64,000 nt of DNA from Spirogloea muscicola (lineage: Eukaryota > Streptophyta > Zygnematophyceae > Spirogloeales > Spirogloeaceae). The number at the start of each line of letters is the position of its first letter. Position 1 is the first letter of the stretch. Position numbers and translations under genes: made by a program. The stretch covers positions 30,179-94,178 of the forward strand of contig WELB01000191.1 in the NCBI GenBank assembly GCA_009602725.1, written 5' to 3'. The notes under the pieces are model-generated. The model was not told the origin of the DNA. It made no database searches and saw only the letters and a list, made by a program, of their open reading frames with translations. Positions 1 to 11,271 of the stretch are shown one piece after another.

Positions 1-52
1 TTCGAGCCCCAATAGCCTGGCTTTCAGGCAAAAGGACAGCTACATATCACAC

Positions 53-1362
53 CTTCATCTGCGCCAGCAGCTCATAAATTTGAAGCTTGGACATGCCGGC
101 GAGCTGGTTGGTGATTGGGCTCGCTGCGGCCATGGCGCCCGACAGCCCTCCTGAGGCGGCATGGCCATTGGCGGCCCCGCCGCCGCCTCCCTGCGCGGCC
201 ATCTGAGCGCCCATGATGGCCGCCGCACCGGCCGCTGCCGAGTAGCCCATCGGCTGCTGGTTGGCGGGAACGGCGACAGCCCCGTTCAGTGGCGGCGGCG
301 GCGGTACGCCAACCTGGCCGCCGCCTGCAGGTGCGGCCATGGCAGTCAGCCAGATGAGTGACTCTTTCAAGCATGCAGGTTGCTGCTGCTTCTGGCGGAT
401 GCCAAGTTAAGCACATGTAGCGGAGGAAAGAGACCTCACCATACGGCAGATGCCCCGACGGAGGCGGCAGCTGCATGCCTCCATCGCCCTGCAGCGCCTG
501 TGGCAGACAGCGCAGCGGTGCAATTGTGGTTGAGGGGTGTAATGCCCGGGCCTTCCCTCAGCACGTAGGAGATGCATGCAGGGGTTTAGAGCTTAGGGTT
601 TGGGGTTTAGAGGTTTCTCTTTAGGGTTTGGGTTTTGAGGAATTTAGGATATAGGTGGGTCCCAGCTCATGGCAAGTAAGGGGCAGCTTCTGACACGTCC
701 AATGCGGCCCGGCGGCAACTGCCAGTGGACCAACGGATTTGATGGCTTGGCGCCAGGGTCTGGGCTTGTAAGCTTGGAAGAAGGTTGGCACTTGTAAACT
801 GGCGCACTGAGGGGTCTAAGCAAATGGCGGCAGCCGCGCCCCGAAGGCAAATGGGCCTTGCCAATTCCGGGTCTTAGGACAAAAATAATATGCTCCAGGA
901 CCCAGGAATGACCTAGGAATAAGGGCTTAGAGTTCCGGAGTTCAGCAACTTGAAGTATCCGTGTACTCTTTACCCATCATGTTTTGACAGTTTAGAGGTC
1001 TAACCGCAGAGGTAAAGTTGGATCAAAGCTAGGGCTTGAAAGACCAGGTTAGGTGTAGGTGTAAGGTCAGGGGCGTTCTGGCTGGCAGAGGTTCAAATCC
1101 AGCCGGCAGTAAAGGCTTGGTCCGGTGGCTGGCGCCCACCTGCCCGGGCGGCGGAGCGGGCCCGCCGCGGAGGAGGGCGTCGGCGGCGCCGCCTCCAGCG
1201 CCGCCGCCGGCGCTCTTCTCGTTCTCGGCGAAGTCGACGCGCAGCTGGCGGCCGTTCACCTCGTAGCCCTGCAGGTTGCGCCGCGCGCTCTGCGCCGTCT
1301 CCTCGTCGCGGTACTCGCAGAAGCCGTAGCCCTTGGGCTTCCCCGTCTCCCGCTCCTTCACC
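53..1362 (-). CDS. CSTF2: Cleavage stimulation factor subunit 2 (CstF-64), partial
   Basis: This is a subunit of the nuclear mRNA 3'-end processing complex; its RRM binds the GU-rich element downstream of the poly(A) site. Three exons are readable: 1140-1362, 440-488 and 53-324, with donor and acceptor phases that join in frame. The first holds the C-terminal half of an RRM with the RNP1 motif KGYGFCEY after RETGKP, as in CstF-64, followed by a Gly/Ala linker. The middle exon is a Pro-rich linker. The last begins the hinge domain ([20 protein letters not shown]), which in this family binds CstF-77 or symplekin. The N-terminal half of the RRM should lie just above 1362, but a single N at 1363 breaks the sequence and what follows does not continue the domain, so a collapsed assembly gap is likely. 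The 3' part runs off the window after the donor at 52. Identification is strong; completeness is poor. Confidence 0.85.
590..640. repeat. Interstitial telomere-like tract (TTTAGGG type)
   Basis: Degenerate repeats of TTTAGGG and TTTGGGG type lie in the CstF-64 intron between the exons ending at 488 and starting at 1140. Confidence 0.7.
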
Positions 1363-1363
1363 N

Positions 1364-3287
1364 GGCGTCAGCCAAGTGGCTGGTGACGTTGGCGCGCCAA
1401 CCCTCCTCCCCTTTCCCGGCGGACGAAAGGCGCGACGTGACGGCCGATGCATCCCGTCGTCAGGCTCACCGTCACAGAGACGTTCTGTCGTTGTCTCCCA
1501 CGACGAAGCGGCAACGTTGATTACCCGTCCCGTTGACCAACCGTCACCACCAGATTTGCCCTAGCCGCCATCGCGCCGCCGACGCCGACGCCGCCGCCGC
1601 CGCCGCCGCCTCCGCCGCCGCCGCCGCAATTCGCGGCGGGCGCCGCGGAGCAGGGCGTGGGGGCCGGGGTCAATCCCGGCGGGGGGGCCGGGCTGTATGA
1701 CGGGAGCCAGGCGCTGCGTCGCCGTCGCCGATAAGTTTGCCCGCCTGTCGAGCACGCCCACGACCAGCCTGCAGGCGGGACCGCCCACCGCCGCCGCCGC
1801 TTCGCCGGCAGCCCGCCGTCGCTACATCACATCCGTGAACCTTGAAGCAGCATGCTGGAGGCGCGATTCTCGTAGGCTGATCTGCAATCGTTCCTTCCTG
1901 GTGAATCTGTGTACATGGGTGGTAGCATGCTGTTGGACGATTAAGCGGCTCCGCAAGTTGCAGCAACAACCCAGGCCTTGAGGAGCTCATGGGCAAGCCA
2001 GTGAGAGACGACCGAACAAGATGTGCTCATGTCATGTCGTTGCCAAACACCCGCCTGCGCCTGCAAGACGGGCATGAAGCGAATGACCAGAATAGTTGCA
2101 CTAGAAGAGGTGTAAGCCACCGAGGCAGAGTACGGTGATAAACCAAAATTCTATGGAGGAGGCCGTGAATATCGACGCGAAGATACCCACGCTTGTGACT
2201 GGCCTTACTTTCGCTCCGTGCGTTAATCGGCAATATAGCTCTTGGCGGCTCAAGCCAATGCTAGCCCATTGCTAAGTGAGGGAGAAGGTGCCGGTGCACG
2301 TGAACTGGAAGGCCGAGCCATGCATTGTTCTTGCGAAAGCGGGAATGGAGTGCAGACAGCGGGACTCTAAGAAGTAAAGCTCTAGTCTAGGAGGGGCTAA
2401 GGAAGGGCGGAAGCGGCCGGACAAGGCTTAATACTCAATGAGTTTATACAAACCGGAAAGGCTGAATTTAGCAGCGGGAGCAGCGCCGCCAAAGCCGGTG
2501 GCCTTGCTCACGGGGCGCCGTGACAGAGGTGGCTCGTGCCGACCTGCTGAGCATAGCTTCTCACAACACGCGCTCCTGCGACAGCAACGGTCGACAGTTG
2601 ACAGGTTGACAGGTTGACAGCTATTCATGCTCTGTATCCCAGCACAAAAAGGTCTCCTCCAGGGACTGGCTTCTACTCCCAACACAAAGCCAGGGGCCTG
2701 AGGCTTCAGATACAGTCGCCACGTTAAGCTCTAAATCTGAATGGTGTCAACAACATGATCTGCTACGATGAAAAGGTCGCCTGCTTGGGCCATTGCCTGC
2801 CGCCCCACATGTTCGTGGACATCCTGCCCACTGGCCTTGACTGCATGCCCTGACAGTGAGTATTTTTCTTGGTGTTACGGGGCCGATCCGGTCCTCAGAT
2901 GGACAACCACTACGTGGTTACTTCCTTACTTAGAGATAATAGTCATGGCAAACCACCAGAAACAGGCCTGCAGCGGCGCATATAGTAACATTCACACTCC
3001 AAGAGTGACTATCACCTACACCCTAGATTTACTTTCCAACCCATGTGAGGAGGAAACCTCCAAAGGAGAACAGAGGATGATGACAATACATATCCTGAAA
3101 AGTGACCGACCGGCCTGCCGCTAATAACTGCATCACTGGCCAGCATCCTTGCCAATTGCAAAGCCGTTGTTATTTCATTGCACTTTTGAATACTACCATT
3201 TCATGTAGGCAAGGAGGCCACCAAGGTCATGTAGCAGAAGTGGTCAGCTGTCTGGCAGGGAGGAGGTGGGGCCCAACCACTCATTGC
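1364..3287. other. No recognised gene; GC-rich (GCC)n block then low-information DNA
   Basis: A (GCC/GCCGCC)n run at about 1570-1630 resembles the 5' ends of other genes in the window, but neither strand gives a recognisable protein. A short tandem GACAGGTT repeat lies at about 2598-2622. No other structure was seen. Confidence 0.4.
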
Positions 3288-3390
3288 TGTGACTGTCTCA
3301 GTCCTTAGCACTCCGACTCCTTCAGACCTTGTCCATTCTTTTGGGCTGGCCTCTCCCAGCCACCAGTTAATCTGGCCGCGCTTGCTCTGT
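3288..3390 (+). repeat. Hairpin-module / LINE 3'-tail copy
   Basis: Nearly identical over about 100 bp to 15660-15760, and present inverted at about 23515-23620 and 37605-37705. It contains the GGGCTGGCCTCTCCCAGCC hairpin core typical of the dispersed module, followed by a tail that includes TCTGGCCGCGCTTG. Confidence 0.75.
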
Positions 3391-3984
3391 GACTTTAGAG
3401 GTCAATGGCCTTGTGAAGTGAAAAGATTAGGCCCGTGTGTGTATATTCTCAAGACTGTTGAGCACCTCATAGCTGCTGCAATTTTCTTCAATCAATAACC
3501 CTCAACAGGTTCAGCTCAATTAGCAACATGGCCTAGAAGAAGTTGCGAAGTCAAGAAGTACTAGTCATATAGAGGGACGTAAGTTTACACTGATGCGCAT
3601 ATCTCCCAGAAACTTCTGCCTTCTGAGGGTCTAAGACCTGCACCAGACAATGCTGTGGATGAGAGAATACCAGCTGGTAAGCTGGTACTTGAACAGAAGC
3701 ATTGTACCAACTTCAGTGGGATGCCTGCATGAGCGAGGCAGCTGATGCATGCTGCACACCTGCACGATGCATGTGTTGGTCGAAGCTCGTGTTATGCGAG
3801 ATAATGTCGACTGCCAGATCATGTCGATAAGTCTATGTAGGGACAAGTGAAGACGTATGCAGACTACGTGACACACCGCACAAACGGACTAAGAAGTTGG
3901 TCGCGCTGGCCAGGCTGACAAGGAAGGCAGTCTGATAAGAGGCCAACATCGGCTATTGTTAATATCTTGCAATGTCAACGAAAA

Positions 3985-4052
3985 CTAAACCCTAAACCCG
4001 AACCCTCACCCTCAACCCCGAAAACCCTCAACCCTAAACCCTTATCCCGGAA
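3985..4052. repeat. Interstitial telomere-like tract (CCCTAAA type)
   Basis: A degenerate run of CCCTAAA, CCCTCAA and CCCGAA units in intergenic DNA. No gene is recognised immediately around it. Confidence 0.75.
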
Positions 4053-4277
4053 TAGAGGTCCAATTAGAGGTCCAATTCTGAACCGGTTTCTTCACGACAA
4101 CTGCATTTTCAGACGTCAGACAATGTCTTACTGACGGGGCTGCATTCTGCACCCTTTTTCAATGTTAATGATCTTGGTTGGACCAAAGAGAAACTGAGTA
4201 CCATGCTGAAGAACACTGCTGGTACAGACAGTTATAACATGGTACAAGTTGCATTCAAGTTGCAGTCGTATAAATGA

Positions 4278-4832
4278 TTAGCTTCAGCTAAGTAATATGC
4301 AGGTCCAATTTGTGCATGATCACCGAGGCAACCATATCTGATGTTCTGCTGGGAACCAACTTAGCTTCAGCTAAGTAATATGCAGGTCCAATTTGTGCTG
4401 GTTCTGTTCCATATTTATGAACACCTGTATGCATCTGGCTGGCTTTCACAGCCGCTCTATTAAATCAGCAGCCGCATTCTCTCCATGCAGATCAGCGGAA
4501 GAGCGGCAGATATAATTTGCTCCGGCCACTTTCCTTAACCGAAATACTGACGGTGGAGGGATTCAACCATCTTCAGTGTTGATCGATACAGGTGATCAAC
4601 CAGTACTCCTGGGTCGGAACATGATTCGTACATTGAGAACGGGCTTGTGATACTGTCCGTAGTGACATCAAAATCATGACTGCGGCTGGTGGTACTGACA
4701 GTAATATACAATATTACGAAAAGGCCTATGCAAACTAATACTGCATTCTTATTTTTCTGGCAAAAGGACCTCGATGTCAATAACTTGCATGATCACCGAG
4801 GCAACCATATCTGATGTTCTGCTGGGAACCAA
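4278..4832. repeat. Overlapping direct repeats
   Basis: A 38-bp sequence beginning TTAGCTTCAGCTAAG occurs at 4278-4315 and 4361-4398. A 46-bp sequence beginning TGCATGATCACCGAG occurs at about 4313-4359 and again at 4787-4832. The second pair brackets the retropepsin-like fragment, which suggests duplicated pieces of a mobile element. Confidence 0.8.
4520..4650 (+). pseudogene. Retropepsin-like fragment of a retroelement
   Basis: An open frame ending at about 4650 reads IQPSSVLIDTGDQPVLLGRN. The D-T-G after hydrophobic residues, followed by a hydrophobic-LGR segment, resembles the active-site strand and flap-proximal region of retroelement aspartic proteases. No flanking reverse transcriptase is visible, and the direct repeats around it suggest a fragment. 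Assignment rests on one motif. Confidence 0.4.
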
Positions 4833-5525
4833 GTTTCTGTTTCCGCTAGGATTTGGTGTCGACCTTTACTTGAAACCGCTTGGTACAGGCCGGAGTAAGA
4901 GAATTCTGGTGCTGACCAAATGGTATTATCTCTCTTAAATGGTTACATGCAGGTTGGCAAGCCATTGCTGGTGTGCTAGAAAGCAACTACGAGGTATCAC
5001 CTGATCCACTTCCCTTGCTGCCTCTTATTCAGGTAAAGGGAGCAGTGCGGAGGCGAGCAAGGAGAGCGCAGGCGAGCCTCAGCAGAACCCTGCAGGTTCA
5101 AAAACGTTTATTTGCTTTGCTCTGGTTTGCTTTTGCTTCTCATACATAGCCCAGGAGTGCCACTACACCTGTACAGCGACGGCCGGGATCGGACGCTGTA
5201 GAGCGCGTTGCAAACTTCTCCGGCGAGGAGGGAGTGATGTGACGGTTACGTCACTTAGCGGCAACAATGAGCTTATTTTTATTATTAGTAATAGTCTGTT
5301 AGCTATAAGTCACCCTAGAGACAACGCGCCAACATGGAGGCCACTTGGATGACATTTTAGGTGCCGCGTTGAAGTCAGTGCGCCACATTGCAGCAGTCAT
5401 GCGCCACGAGGCGACACATTATGCGCCATCTGGCAGAAGTCATGCACCCTCCTATACAGAGGAATCCTGCTTTTGTATCAGACAGTCTCGACAGACGCTG
5501 CAATATACTCTTGGCGGTGCCCCAG

Positions 5526-6105
5526 CTCCGGCTGCTTGACTCCAGTCATTTTTCAGAGTCCCTTCACCGGTGGAGGCACCGGGTACCTTGCGTGCGAAGA
5601 GGCCTTCAGACCACGATTACGACGAGCGACTGGCGCAGAGCGCGACGACAGCGCCACCCCAGAACGCTGCACGACCTCGGCTTCTTGCTCTGCGGCGAGG
5701 CCCTCCGCTGAAGACAACCAACACACTGCTTCAACACCGCCAACACCTACCACTCCGGGTAACTCGCCGCTTCAGAGCGGACGCCTGCGGCGAGAACCTC
5801 ATCCCAGCATAGCGGTCCTGCAAGCTAGGCAACAGCAGAATGCCATGGCGGCGAATGTGTGGCGAGTTACCCGGAGTAGTAGGTGGTGGCGGTGTCGAAG
5901 TCGTCCGTTCGTTCTCGTCAGCAGAGGGCCTCGCCGCAAGGAGAGCAAGTAGCCGAGGTCGTGCAGCGTTGTGGGGTGGCGCTGTCGTCGTGCTCCGTGC
6001 CCGTCTCTCAGTGTAGTCGTCGTGTCAAGGCCTCCTTTTCGCAAGCGAGGTACCCGACATCTCCACCAGTGAAGTGACTATGGGAATAGCGACTGGAGTC
6101 AAGCA
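5526..6105. mobile_element. Foldback element (long inverted repeat)
   Basis: The left arm (from about 5526) and right arm (to about 6105) are inverted copies of one another over roughly 270 bp each, with a short centre near 5815-5830. For example, GCTTGACTCCAGTC at the left end is mirrored by GACTGGAGTCAAGC at the right. The arms have diverged, so this is not an assembly palindrome. Both arms, read outside-in, can be translated to a similar Arg/Thr-rich peptide (TLHDLGFLL and TLHDLGYLL), but no transposase is recognisable. The right end abuts a LINE 3' end (codons for DVHG from 6113), so the element may have inserted into or truncated that copy. Confidence 0.75.
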
Positions 6106-6111
6106 GCAGGA

Positions 6112-6545
6112 TGTACACGGGGCTCTCGGGTCCCAGTGGCTCGACCTGCTGGCCAAGCTTGCGCGGCGCGCTGTGTCCCGCAGGCGAGGTGATCCCGCTG
6201 ACTTCAAACGCCGCTAGCTCATGGGCCCAAGTCTATCGCATGCGGTTGTCAGTCACCCTTCAGCGGTCCATGGCACACGCCTTGCATCTGCGTGCTGGCC
6301 GGGCTCTCGCTGCAGCCTCTGGCTTTAGCCAGGGGTTTTTCCGGCAGCTTGGCTGTTGGACAACAGCCAAGCTGAGGCTCCTCACTCATCGCTACTGAGT
6401 GGTCCATCCTCCACCCGTTCTGCCATAGCACTTTAGGCCCCTCCGTCGTTATCAGCAGCCATCATCTGGCCCCTTCGAACCTTTGTCAATTCTTTTCGGG
6501 CTGGCTTTTCACAGCCCTTGCCCTCTTTGGGAGAGCCACTTCTTC
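6112..6545 (+). mobile_element. 5'-truncated non-LTR retrotransposon: C-terminus and 3' tail
   Basis: Frames here give DVHGALGSQWLDLLAKLARR and then VYRMRLSVTLQRSMAHALHL, the conserved C-terminal tail seen in all LINE copies of the window; frameshifts and stops break it. After the coding end comes a 3' tail (CTACTGAGTGGTCCATCCTCC...) shared with 23230-23445 and 38690-38890, ending in the hairpin module at 6480-6545 (GGGCTGGCTTTTCACAGCCC). Confidence 0.7.
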
Positions 6546-7914
6546 AAGCAGCCGGAGCCGGGGTGACGTCCGAGAGTGTCTTGTAGCTGATAGGGCTAAC
6601 CGATAATCAGTAGCCAGCGGTTAGCGAATGATGTAATAGACAATGCCCATAAATACCGGGAAGCGGACGGGTGTCACACCCTGCGGGGTACCCTGTCCGC
6701 CCTGGGTCTGGCCCGTTTCGATGAGCGGTAGCCTTGACTTCAGTCTGGAAGAGGTCCCCCACCCTGGCTCGATTCACATCCAAAACTGTGTGACTCGGCT
6801 GCAGAGATACACGTGTCAAGCCAGGTAAGCCTTTCAAGTCAGATCGACGTGAATAAGCCGCCGACGTGATATAGAACGACACTCGCAACGTTCAGATCTT
6901 GAGGTTTACAATACATTCACCTCAAACTCCCGTCTCAAGCCTGATAAGCTGGTGTAAATGTTAATAAAGTGACGTCTTGCATTTGTTTGCTAACGGACAA
7001 TGTCTCTTGTTTGCACAGATGCTGTGCAAACAAAGAGCTTGGAGGGGCAGTGAAGGCCAACTTGGGGTAGTCTTGCTCCAAAGACTTGGGATGTGAGAGA
7101 CAGGCCACCTTCGACGTATGGGCATCGTCTTTGTGATGCCCTTGCCTGCTCTGTTCACTTTCCAAGGGCTATGCCCATTGGCAAGGGGTGTCACTGAAGC
7201 TCTGATGCTGAGAAATTGGTTGTAGCACAAGTGGGATCCGGGGTATCGCCGCTTCCTCGCAGTCGATACCCAACGTTCCAGCAATGCGTTGCACACGCTG
7301 CGAAAGTCATCATGAACGTAGTCAGCATTGACGCCTTGTCGCCTATGGCACCGAAATCCACAAGTGCAGGGCTATATATAGCCAGACTACCTTCGAACCC
7401 GAAGAGATGAGGGCTCGGTGAGATCGAGCCCATGAAAATGTGCCACAAAAGGGCCGCCGTGTCTGAGCTGTGCAAACAACAGCAAAGGCATCAATTGCCA
7501 ATGCAGGCAGTGGCAGTGGCGGCAGCAGCGGGGTGGGCCCCGGGGGTTTTGGCCTCAGCCAACGGATATACGGAAGTCGTCAGCGGTCCCGAAAGGCCGT
7601 CCGCTAGAGCTAATAATGGCGGTCATCACAGGGCAAGCCCCCCGGGGCCATGCGCGCCAGCCTAAGGGAGCCGGCCACGACGGCCACGGCGGGGCAGCGC
7701 AGCGCGGCATGGCAGCCGCCGCGCGCGAGCTCGCTGCCTCAGAGCACTGGGCGTGCCATCGCATTCCGCACCGCCTCCGCAACGGCGGGGCCTTGGCGTG
7801 GTGCATGACTTGGTCGTCATCCTCGGCAGCGAGCCCCGCGTGCGCAGCCCCTCCGGCGGCGGCGGCAGCGGCGGCGGACGGCGAGCGCGGGCGCGCGCTC
7901 AGGGCGCAGTGCGG
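6546..7914. other. No recognised gene before the assembly gap
   Basis: Open frames on both strands are short or overlap without family features. From about 7500 the DNA becomes GC-rich like other 5' ends here, so the promoter and first exon of the permease gene could lie at 7500-8512, mostly inside the gap. Confidence 0.4.
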
Positions 7915-8512
7915 NNNNNNNNNNNNNNNNNNNNNNNNNNNNNNNNNNNNNNNNNNNNNNNNNNNNNNNNNNNNNNNNNNNNNNNNNNNNNNNNNNNNNN
8001 NNNNNNNNNNNNNNNNNNNNNNNNNNNNNNNNNNNNNNNNNNNNNNNNNNNNNNNNNNNNNNNNNNNNNNNNNNNNNNNNNNNNNNNNNNNNNNNNNNNN
8101 NNNNNNNNNNNNNNNNNNNNNNNNNNNNNNNNNNNNNNNNNNNNNNNNNNNNNNNNNNNNNNNNNNNNNNNNNNNNNNNNNNNNNNNNNNNNNNNNNNNN
8201 NNNNNNNNNNNNNNNNNNNNNNNNNNNNNNNNNNNNNNNNNNNNNNNNNNNNNNNNNNNNNNNNNNNNNNNNNNNNNNNNNNNNNNNNNNNNNNNNNNNN
8301 NNNNNNNNNNNNNNNNNNNNNNNNNNNNNNNNNNNNNNNNNNNNNNNNNNNNNNNNNNNNNNNNNNNNNNNNNNNNNNNNNNNNNNNNNNNNNNNNNNNN
8401 NNNNNNNNNNNNNNNNNNNNNNNNNNNNNNNNNNNNNNNNNNNNNNNNNNNNNNNNNNNNNNNNNNNNNNNNNNNNNNNNNNNNNNNNNNNNNNNNNNNN
8501 NNNNNNNNNNNN
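7915..8512. other. Assembly gap (598 N)
   Basis: A run of N flanked on both sides by GCC/GGC-rich sequence. Confidence 0.99.
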
Positions 8513-8585
8513 CCGGCCTGCCGCTGCGCGCCGCGCTGGCCGCCGCCGCCCTGCAGGTCCGCCGCCGCTGCCGCCGCTTCCGCCA

Positions 8586-8626
8586 CCCTAAACCCTAACC
8601 TTAAATTTTAAACCCTAACCCGCGCC
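8586..8626. repeat. Interstitial telomere-like tract (CCCTAAA type)
   Basis: CCCTAAACCCTAACC and degenerate units lie about 35 bp before the first recognisable permease exon, presumably in its first intron. Confidence 0.75.
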
Positions 8627-8660
8627 GGGGCTTACGCTAGAGGTGCCTGCTGTGCCGCAG

Positions 8661-11271
8661 GCCCCGCGGGTCGTGGCGCGCTGCGTGCCGCTCTCGTGCC
8701 TCCTCGCCTCGCTCTTCGCATTTGGGCGACTCAAGGTTCGAGCGGCACCATTCCCAAATCCCCTAGACTCTCACACCCCTAAACCCGAAACCTTACAGCA
8801 GCTCCTGCCTGGCCGCCACTTGCCATGCCCACTCGCCAGAGCCGTCAGTCACGCCAATTTCTGCCCGCACTTCAGGAGTGAGGCTCTATATGTCAAGCTG
8901 GACTCTGATGGCGTTACAGACGGTCTCTTAAGGAGGCAGATAATTTGTGCCAAATCTTGATTCCCGTGCTGCTCTCGGCCTCCAGGGCGACACAGAGCTG
9001 GTGGCGTTGGCAGCTGCCGGAATACCGGCCTGGCGCCTCCTCGTGGCGCCCCTCGCCGTCGGCGCGGCGGCTGCCTGCGCCACGCTCGCCTGCAACGAGT
9101 GGCTCGTGCCTCACGCCAGTGCCAGGTCGGGATCCTGCACGAACACGAGGAGCTGAGACGATGTTATAGTTGGGTGAACTCCAGCGTGGCCCATTCGTCC
9201 TCTGTGAGGGAATGATAGTGTCATGGTTTCAAGGAATGGAATGAGAGTGGAATGGGTCGCACGTGACTGCCTAAAGAAGCTACTCACCTCAGTCAAGTCA
9301 CCAGAGTCCTCTTTGCTGGACTGCAGAGCGCGACAGCTCCTTGAGGCCGCCGTTACCACGGAGCTCAGCTCCTCGCAGCTGCGGCAGCACGTTATCTACC
9401 GGGAGTACAGCCGCGACCTCAACCACCAGGACGCCGCGGACGCATCCCCTGGTCTGGGCCTCGCATGGCCTAGAGCTCTCCGCATTCTATGGCTGAGATT
9501 CGAGCAAGCGTCTACCAGCACCCAATGCGCTCAATGCAGAGCACTGCACGTGCAGGCGGGCGGGCCCTCCGGCGCGTGTGGTATGCGAGGGAGCTGAAAG
9601 ATGTGAGTTGATGTAATATTATTGGCTTAAATTGTCCGTTGTTCCTGACTGAAGGGAAGCCTGTGTGTCCAAGGCAGGAGTGAGGGTCAAGGTTGAGTTC
9701 TTAAGATCTAGACAAATGTCAGGTTGGGCCTCAAGTGCGACATGGGGCACATTCATGATCAGAGGTCCTGTGTTCAGATTCTCAATTGGGCTTGCCGGCT
9801 CGCATTGGACAATGCAACCTGCTGATACACATCGGCAGCGGGCTGCGTGCTTCATACTTACGCAGACTGAGGACCTTCTTTGCAGGGGTGCATGCGGGAT
9901 GTGACGGTGCTGGGAGTAGGCTGGGACGGTGCCGTGGAGCAGCTTGTCACTGCCGCCAGCTGCACATGGAAGTGGGGGGACGCCTCATGGGAGCTACGGG
10001 ACTGCTTTGTGTGCGAGATTAGCGCGGGCGGCTGCCCGAGCAGGACACTGCTGGTGAGCCTGCTAGAAACCTATGACTCCCTGCCTGCTCAATGTGTGAT
10101 GCTTCACTTGCACTGTCCTGTACTACTAGCCACATATATCCTTTTCATGTTTGACCTCTTATGGATTGCAGGTATTCTATGTAGAACTTAGTGACTTTTT
10201 TGTAAGTCACCAAGTTCTATAGGCCATATATGGAAGTCAAAGAGCTTGATGTGGCAGCATCAAGCTCGGCCGCATTGAACACCTAGCACAGAGGTCCTGA
10301 AGAGCATGCTGCATGTTGATGTGGCCTGCGTGCAACTTCAGGCTGAGTATCTGTACCTGCCAATGACGGACGTGCTGAGGACCGCCAAGCAAGTGGGCCC
10401 TCCCGTTGTCGAGGAACTTCCTCGGGCAGAGATCAGGCGGCTCGTGCGTTCGCTCCGAACCGCGTCCAACCATGGCCACGCAGCCGCAATGCCAAGTGAC
10501 ATGGCAGAGACGGCGAGCACGGAGCTTGCGGGTGTAGCTGGCGACGCCCCCAGCCGCAGCTCTGATGCGACCGGCAGTAATCTGGGCAAGCAGGCAGCTG
10601 CGAGTTTGCATGGGTTGAGCCTAAGGATGACAGCGAGGCGCTTGCGGGAGGAGGCGCTGGCGGCGGAGTGCACTCTCTTCCATCGTGACGCAGCGGCGTT
10701 TTCCTGCATTGTCCACGCCCTGGTGCTGCCTCACCTTCTGTCCACCTCTCTGCAAGTCAGTGCTCTTCCAGGGGAGGCTCGCCCTGCAAGTCAGTGCTCT
10801 TGCAGGGGAGGCCCGCCCTCCACGGCCCTGGTTGCCGCTCGCTGCCTGCAGTGCTGGCTCAGCAAGTGGAAAGCTGGCCGAACAAGCAGCCGGCTTCCTC
10901 TTTTGCGGCCACCGTATGAGGAATGACAGCTACCGAAGATATAGTGAGGCTTTCTACCAGTCTAACTGAAGTGTTTGCATGTCTGGTCGCCGGCGCAGAT
11001 TGGAGCTGCAGCCACACAGGCGGCTGCAGAGCTTGGCAGCAGGACTTCAAGCCGGGCAGCCCCGTTTGTTGCCTCCTTTGCCATCGTGGTCATGCTGAGC
11101 GCTGTGACGTCACTGAGCGCCACCATGGGCCGAGCAGGCCTCCTCGCGCCTGTGGCGAGCGCGGTGCTGCCCCAACTGGCCGGCCTGGCGGCGGTGCCCG
11201 CCCTACTTGCTGGGCCCGGCCTGCTCAGGGGGAAGCAGGCCGTGCGGCCAAGCTCTGGCGGCGAGTCATAA
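8661..11271 (+). CDS. YjgP/YjgQ (LptF/LptG-like) permease, N-terminus in gap
   Basis: Bacterial LptF and LptG are the membrane subunits of the ABC transporter that extracts lipopolysaccharide; cyanobacteria and plastid-bearing eukaryotes carry related proteins of unknown substrate. Exons: 8661-8735, 8986-9125, 9327 to about 9451, 9886-10053, 10342-10755 and 10999-11271 (stop). The order of features fits the family: a membrane segment ending LLASLFAFGRLK; GDTELVALAAAGIPAWRLLV, the characteristic coupling-helix region; a membrane segment ending CNEWLVPHAS; a periplasmic-type beta-jellyroll part (DVTVLGVGWDGAVEQLV, CTWKWGDASWELRD); ELPRAEIRRLVRSLR; and C-terminal membrane segments (FVASFAIVVMLSAV). 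The first membrane helix and any plastid transit peptide are missing, probably in the gap at 7915-8512. The end of exon 3 is uncertain. A plastid envelope location is inferred from the host, not seen. The 138-residue exon 5 carries a low-complexity insert between the ELPR segment and the next helix. Confidence 0.75.
10184..10218. other. Intronic stem-loop
   Basis: GAACTTAGTGACTT and its near-complement AAGTCACCAAGTTC flank a short T-rich loop inside the permease intron. A second small hairpin (GAGCTTGATG...CATCAAGCTC) follows at about 10241-10267. Confidence 0.6.
10751..10820 (+). repeat. Tandem duplication of a splice donor region
   Basis: A unit of about 35 bp starting TGCAAGTCAGTGCTCTT occurs twice head to tail (10751 and 10786), each with the AA|GTCAGT donor used by permease exon 5. 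Confidence 0.8.

Noticed and set aside
7555-8611. Long frames across 7.6-8.6 kb on both strands
   Set aside because: Most of their length is the N run; the flanks show no protein family.
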